This document shows positions 15,771-19,345 of a DNA stretch of 19,345 nucleotides, in pieces (the first letter of the stretch is position 1; every line of letters begins with the position of its first letter). Location: assembly GCF_049310905.1 (NCBI RefSeq), contig NZ_JBMEMN010000042.1:1-19345 (forward strand). The letters are read 5' to 3'. A model generated the notes under the pieces. The model ran no database searches. It was not told the DNA's origin and saw only the letters and a list, made by a program, of their open reading frames with translations. Position numbers and translations under genes: made by a program. The DNA comes from Gudongella sp049310905. Lineage in GTDB: Bacteria; Bacillota; Clostridia; Tissierellales; Tissierellaceae.

Positions 15771-16316
15771 TTATTTCTTCATCATTTCATCATCTTCAGG
15801 TGGTAGCCATCCAGCAACTGAATGACGCCCCAGAACCGCTTCCATTATCAATCCCATTAAGACTAATGCAGTAAGTGTTAGCCCAAACCTCAATCCTGTA
15901 AATGGAATCCCCAGAAATTTGATTTCGACCATCAGCTGTGGAATCTTAAGCGCTGCCCACGATCCTAAGAATATGACCATGTTGCTTAAGCTGGCTCCCT
16001 TTCGCAATAATGTTGCAGTCATTGGAAAAGCAACGTAAAGAGGTCCTGTTGGCAATGTACCAAGGAGGAGTGAAATCAATCCACCTCGAATGCCTGAACC
16101 GCTTCCCAACCACAACTGTATTTTATCCTTTGGTACCCATACCTCCATTAAGCCCATCAGTATAAATACAGGAGGCATAATTAAGGCCATCTCCTTAAAA
16201 TAGTCCCACGTCACCTGAGTGGACCTTGCAGCTGTAACAGGTGCAAGGATCGCCAAAACAATAAATACCAATCCAATTAACATGGGAAATTTAAACTTCT
16301 TAATCGTCTCCATCAT
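15771..16316 (-). CDS. half-size permease, second member of a split pair (COG0701-like)
   Basis: A 181-residue membrane protein with about five helices. The segment LLLGTLPTGPLYVAFPMTAT followed by LLRKGASLSNMVIFLGSWAA corresponds to the re-entrant core of COG0701/ArsP-type permeases (G-x-LP...P...LLRxGA). The usual Cys/Ser-rich CGC motif of arsenic permeases is replaced by TGPLYVAFP, so an arsenical substrate should not be assumed. It starts at ATG 16316 (or the adjacent ATG 16313), overlapping the stop of the partner by 4 bases (ATGA). The tail (GWLPPEDDEMMKK) is cytoplasmic and charged. It resembles its partner over the last ~90 residues, so the two are likely to form a heterodimer equivalent to one full-length permease. 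Confidence 0.75.
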   Translation of the reverse strand: MMETIKKFKFPMLIGLVFIVLAILAPVTAARSTQVTWDYFKEMALIMPPVFILMGLMEVWVPKDKIQLWLGSGSGIRGGLISLLLGTLPTGPLYVAFPMTATLLRKGASLSNMVIFLGSWAALKIPQLMVEIKFLGIPFTGLRFGLTLTALVLMGLIMEAVLGRHSVAGWLPPEDDEMMKK

Positions 16317-16792
16317 AATGTCACCCCCATAATCCCAGCAATTACCAATGCAGCCAGAAATCCTAATCCATTACGGAGCAAGGTGAATTTTTTCCCTAAG
16401 ATTTTTACTTCCATTGGTGCTGTTACTATCCCAACCATAACCAGTGTGGTTATGAAAGCTGAAATGGTCATTACTGTTGCACCAGATCGGAGTAATGAAC
16501 CCGCTAGTGGAAATGCTACCAGAGAAGGTATCAAAGTGATTGCGCCAAGTACTGCAGCTACAATTGTTGCAATAAATCCAGCTTCAGCTCCAACCAGATT
16601 TGATATTGTCTCTGGTGTAAATATACCTAATGTCAGACCTACTATTCCCAATACGGCTAAAATGCTTGGAGCAGTCTTAAGAAGAGCTTTTCCGGCTACT
16701 TTAAATGCTTTTTTTGATTTTTCTTTGCTTTTTATTAAGGATGCAATTAAGCAAACTGCTAAAAAGCCGTAGATAGTAATAATAGTAGCCAT
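16313..16792 (-). CDS. half-size permease, first member of a split pair (COG0701-like)
   Basis: 159 residues, about five membrane helices, with a Lys-rich cytoplasmic loop (IKSKEKSKKAFKVAGKALLK) near residues 20-39. The conserved core is ITLIPSLVAFPLAGSLLRSG followed by ATVMTISAFITTLV. The ending KILGKKFTLLRNGLGF parallels IKFLGIPFTGLRFGLT in the neighbouring permease, so the genes are ancient duplicates. AGGAAGG precedes the ATG. It follows the cupin gene by 12 bases and overlaps the second permease by 4 bases, indicating tight co-expression. The substrate is unknown. Confidence 0.75.
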   Translation of the reverse strand: MATIITIYGFLAVCLIASLIKSKEKSKKAFKVAGKALLKTAPSILAVLGIVGLTLGIFTPETISNLVGAEAGFIATIVAAVLGAITLIPSLVAFPLAGSLLRSGATVMTISAFITTLVMVGIVTAPMEVKILGKKFTLLRNGLGFLAALVIAGIMGVTL

Positions 16793-16804
16793 TATGTCAC
16801 CTTC

Positions 16805-17113
16805 CTATTCTTTAGACTTTATTTGTACGCCCATAAGTCTTGCTCCAGAGGTCGTTTCCATTGAAAGCAATGCGGGTTCAGTAATAAAAACCTGATTCTC
16901 TTTCAATATAGAAGACTCCTCATTTTTCCTTAGAACAACTTCTCCCTTAACAACATAAAACATTACGAATGTATCCATCTGACATGGTGGGATTTTGCCT
17001 CCAGCTTCCAATACGATTACACGGGTTTTGAATGTATCATTTTGAAAAAATACATTCACACCTCTGTTTTCGTAGCCTTCTGCCTCAAGATTCATCAAAT
17101 CAAATATTTTCAT
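16805..17113 (-). CDS. small cupin-domain protein
   Basis: A single 102-residue cupin barrel. The first conserved cupin motif region reads GGKIPPCQMDTFVMFYVVKG, where Cys and Met stand in place of the usual HxH pair. The second motif (ENQVFITEPALLSMETTSG) also lacks the usual His. It is therefore unlikely to be a typical His-ligated dioxygenase and may instead bind a small molecule or a thiophilic metal. AAAGGAG lies shortly before the ATG. It is encoded between the PadR repressor (14 bases upstream) and the permease pair, so it probably serves as sensor, chaperone or binding protein of that system. Confidence 0.8.
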   Translation of the reverse strand: MKIFDLMNLEAEGYENRGVNVFFQNDTFKTRVIVLEAGGKIPPCQMDTFVMFYVVKGEVVLRKNEESSILKENQVFITEPALLSMETTSGARLMGVQIKSKE

Positions 17114-17127
17114 ATTGTATTCTCCTT

Positions 17128-17499
17128 TCAGTTTTTGGTTTTATCCTCATATTTTAGGATTAACTTTTCAATCCTTGCTTTTCTGATTTCCAGGATTTTG
17201 ATCCATTGCTCAAGGTTCCTTTTGCCACTATCTGTAATTTCATATACTCTTCTTCTTGGCCCTTGACCACCTTCTTCCCAAAGAGAAGAAACCAGACCCT
17301 CTTTCTCCATTTTTCTAAGTGTTCTATAAAGCGTACTTACATTAAGTTCGTCCTGAGAAAAACCAAAATACTCCAGCTGTTCAATAAGTCCATAGCCATA
17401 CCCTGCCTCATCATATAAAAGTAACAATAGGCATACCTCTAAAAATCTTTCCATCTTGTGACTTTTACTGGAGCAGAATAAATCATGATCCTTTTCCAT
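17128..17499 (-). CDS. PadR-family transcriptional regulator
   Basis: A 123-residue winged-helix repressor. MERFLEVCLLLLLYDEAGYG followed by YGLIEQLEYFG, then NVSTLYRTLRKMEKEGLVSS and RRRVYEITDSGKRNLEQW, are the PadR DNA-binding core and wing. The C-terminal helix (about 100-123) is the dimerisation helix. An unusual N-terminal extension with HDLFCSSKSHK contains a cysteine. GGAGGTGATGTT directly precedes the ATG. It is the first gene of a PadR-cupin-permease-permease run with spacings of 14, 12 and -4 bases. Inverted repeats just upstream are likely binding sites, giving autoregulation by a ligand that may be the permease substrate. Confidence 0.9.
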   Translation of the reverse strand: MEKDHDLFCSSKSHKMERFLEVCLLLLLYDEAGYGYGLIEQLEYFGFSQDELNVSTLYRTLRKMEKEGLVSSLWEEGGQGPRRRVYEITDSGKRNLEQWIKILEIRKARIEKLILKYEDKTKN

Positions 17500-17512
17500 A
17501 ACATCACCTCCG

Positions 17513-17555
17513 ACTATACTATGTTCATTACGTATATAGTTGCTATGGATATAGC
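17513..17555 (-). promoter_or_regulatory. inverted repeats upstream of padR, likely operators
   Basis: Two palindromic elements lie side by side before padR: ACTATAC (17513-17519) with GTATATAGT (17532-17540), and GCTAT-GGAT-ATAGC (17542-17555). All are built from the related half-site CTATA. They occupy the place of the padR promoter, consistent with PadR autorepression. The exact -10 and -35 cannot be fixed. Confidence 0.5.
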
Positions 17556-17676
17556 GTACTACTTATGGTTGTATCTGTCAACAGAATTAGACGTCAGCAA
17601 TTAAGCTAGCATGCTAAAATATTCCCATCGCTTTTTATAAAACAGCAATAATATTTTTAGCTAACTATTAAAGGGT

Positions 17677-17696
17677 ATACTTATATACATAAGTAT
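17677..17696. promoter_or_regulatory. 20-bp palindrome upstream of the GNAT-nitrilase gene
   Basis: Perfect 8-bp arms ATACTTAT (17677-17684) and ATAAGTAT (17689-17696), with spacer ATAC, end 21 bases before the start codon. TATACT (17676-17681) at the left arm could be a -10 box. A ribosome binding site AAGGAGG (17705-17711) follows. The position suits a repressor operator. The 218-bp intergenic region also has a perfect 10-bp palindrome TAGCATGCTA (17607-17616). Confidence 0.45.
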
Positions 17697-17717
17697 TTAA
17701 ACACAAGGAGGTCAAAT

Positions 17718-19250
17718 ATGTCTGAATACGATTTATCAAAATTTGAAAACAAAATCATAGTTAGAAATATTGAGAGGAAGGATTTTGACGAAATAATAGA
17801 ATTGCAGAAGCTATGCTTCCCTAACATGAAACCATGGGAAGAAGATCAACTATTAAGCCATATCAAATTATTCCCAGAGGGACAGATATGCGTTGAATAT
17901 GATGGAATTATTATTGGTTCAAGCTCAAGTTTGATAATCAGTTTTGATGAATACAATGAACAACACTCATGGGATGAGATAACAGATGAAGGCAATATAA
18001 CAAATCATGATCCTGATGGTTATAATTTGTATGGAATGGAAATAATGGTTCATCCTGATTATAGAAACATGAAGATTGGAAAAAGAATGTACGAAGCAAG
18101 AAAAGAACTTGCTGAGAAATTAAATCTAAAGAGCATTATTATTGGTGGAAGAATTCCAAATTACCACAATCATTCGTCAGAGTTAACGCCTAAACAATAT
18201 GTTCAGGAAGTTATTAAGCATAATATTTATGATCCCATATTAACCTTTCAACTTTTAAATGGCTTTGTTTTAAAAAGAATAATCAAAAAATACTTGCCTG
18301 AAGACAAAGCTTCATTGGAATATGCAACACTAATGGAATGGAGCAATATTGAGTATCAACCCATGAGTAAACACCAGTTTAAAACTGCATATCCTGTAAG
18401 AGTTAGTGTAATTCAATATATGATGAAAAAAATTAACTCATTTGAAGAATTCGCTCACCAATGTGAATATTATGTTGATGTTGCTTCAAACTATAGTTCT
18501 GACTTTGTAGTATTTCCTGAAATATTCACTACCCAATTGCTTTCTTTTGTTGATCAAGATACACCTAGTCAGTCAGTTAGGGTGTTAACTACATTTACTG
18601 AAAAATACTTGGAAATGTTTACACACTATGCAGTAAGATATAATGTCAACATAATTGGTGGTTCTCATTTCGTAGAAGAAGATGGTAAAATCTTTAATAT
18701 TGCATATCTATTTAGAAGAGACGGTACTATCGAAAAGCAGTATAAATTGCATATAACTCCAAACGAGAAACAATGGTGGGGAATTTCAACAGGTGATGGA
18801 ATTAATGTATTTGATACTGATTGTGGGAAAATTGCAATCCTAATATGTTATGACATGGAGTTCCCAGAACTTGCTAGAATTGTAACTGAAAAAGGAGCCA
18901 ATATAATCTTTACTCCTTTCTGTACCGATGAAAGACAAGGCTACTTAAGGGTTAGATACTGTGCTCAAGCAAGAGCGGTTGAAAACCAAATATACACCGT
19001 AATCGCTGGAACTGTAGGTAACTTGACTCATGTTGAGAATATGGATATCCAGTATGCACAATCCGCCATATTCACACCTTCAGACTTCTCATTTTCAAGA
19101 GATGGCATCTTGGCTGAATGTACACCAAATATTGAAATGGTAATTGTTGGAGATTTGGATTTGGAATTACTGAAACGTTCTAGAAAGTCAGGTACAGTTA
19201 CTCTACTTAGAAATAGAAGAGATGACTTGTACGAATTAAAGGAGAGATAA
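17718..19250 (+). CDS. GNAT acetyltransferase-nitrilase fusion (YhcX-type)
   Basis: 510 residues, two enzymes in one chain. Residues 12-210 are a GNAT N-acetyltransferase with the acetyl-CoA loop at VHPDYRNMKIGKRMYEA (111-127). Residues 225-510 are a carbon-nitrogen hydrolase with the complete catalytic triad: E268 (VFPEIF), K343 (YKLHITPNE) and C377 (ILICYDMEFPEL). The arrangement and length match Bacillus YhcX (about 513 residues as I recall), whose substrate is unsettled. The product is likely cytoplasmic, perhaps acetylating an amine and hydrolysing an amide or nitrile in one pathway. AAGGAGG lies 6 bases before the ATG. It is transcribed divergently from the PadR operon, with a 20-bp palindrome between. 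No terminator is visible in the 95 bases that remain, which hold no other gene. Confidence 0.92.
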   Translation: MSEYDLSKFENKIIVRNIERKDFDEIIELQKLCFPNMKPWEEDQLLSHIKLFPEGQICVEYDGIIIGSSSSLIISFDEYNEQHSWDEITDEGNITNHDPDGYNLYGMEIMVHPDYRNMKIGKRMYEARKELAEKLNLKSIIIGGRIPNYHNHSSELTPKQYVQEVIKHNIYDPILTFQLLNGFVLKRIIKKYLPEDKASLEYATLMEWSNIEYQPMSKHQFKTAYPVRVSVIQYMMKKINSFEEFAHQCEYYVDVASNYSSDFVVFPEIFTTQLLSFVDQDTPSQSVRVLTTFTEKYLEMFTHYAVRYNVNIIGGSHFVEEDGKIFNIAYLFRRDGTIEKQYKLHITPNEKQWWGISTGDGINVFDTDCGKIAILICYDMEFPELARIVTEKGANIIFTPFCTDERQGYLRVRYCAQARAVENQIYTVIAGTVGNLTHVENMDIQYAQSAIFTPSDFSFSRDGILAECTPNIEMVIVGDLDLELLKRSRKSGTVTLLRNRRDDLYELKER

Positions 19251-19345
19251 GAAATAGGTATTAATTGTGTTTATGGTAATCTAAAAATGCGATAAATGGC
19301 AGTCAAAAATACAAAAAGTAATTGCCAGTACAAACCTAACAATAT

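Noticed and set aside
16383..16772. 129-codon plus-strand frame opposite the first half-permease
   Set aside because: It is antisense to a well-supported membrane protein; its length follows from the codon bias of that gene.

Overview
The window reads as low-GC, spore-forming-type Firmicute DNA, most likely from an anaerobic Clostridia member. The reasons are AT-rich codon use, strong AGGAGG-type ribosome binding sites, TTG starts, a selenocysteine-containing molybdenum/tungsten formate dehydrogenase, a SpoIIM-like protein and a PadR-controlled operon. I could not compare it with any database, so genus is not claimed.

Layout. 95-1429 (-) is a DEAD-box RNA helicase. 1768-5735 (+) is the metabolic core: an fdhF-type formate dehydrogenase whose frame is interrupted by a UGA at 2176-2178, followed with a 1-base overlap by a 644-residue protein that fuses an AsrA-like two-[4Fe-4S] module to an AsrB/PyrK-like flavin, NAD(P)H and iron-sulfur module. 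A strong terminator closes the pair. 5816-6912 (-) holds a wrecked oxalate/formate-type MFS transporter and a two-gene XRE regulator/membrane protein unit. 7264-9009 (-) is a PAS-GGDEF-HD-GYP cyclic-di-GMP protein, truncated by a nonsense codon inside a 30-bp tandem duplication. 9592-12067 (-) carries a flavodoxin-like protein, a SpoIIM-like membrane protein, a broken SDR gene and an eight-segment membrane protein. 12326-15196 (-) carries an ABM-fold-like small protein, an AraC regulator and an amidohydrolase. 15591-17499 (-) is a PadR/cupin/split-permease operon with a methyltransferase remnant at its end. 17718-19250 (+) is a GNAT-nitrilase fusion of the YhcX type.

How the genes fit together. 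The clearest functional unit is the formate dehydrogenase plus fused electron-transfer protein: formate oxidation (or CO2 reduction) at the Sec/metal site, electrons through the [4Fe-4S] clusters to flavin and a pyridine nucleotide. The decayed OFA-family transporter beside it may once have moved formate or oxalate. The PadR operon looks like a regulated exporter/permease module of unknown substrate.

At least four, probably five or six, genes here are broken: the OFA transporter, SDR, methyltransferase, a small ORF at 15281-15490, probably a short ORF at 1454-1624, and the 3' end of the HD-GYP gene. A dispersed GGGACGGTT-containing element occurs three times. I see no rRNA, tRNA, CRISPR array, transposase or complete insertion sequence.
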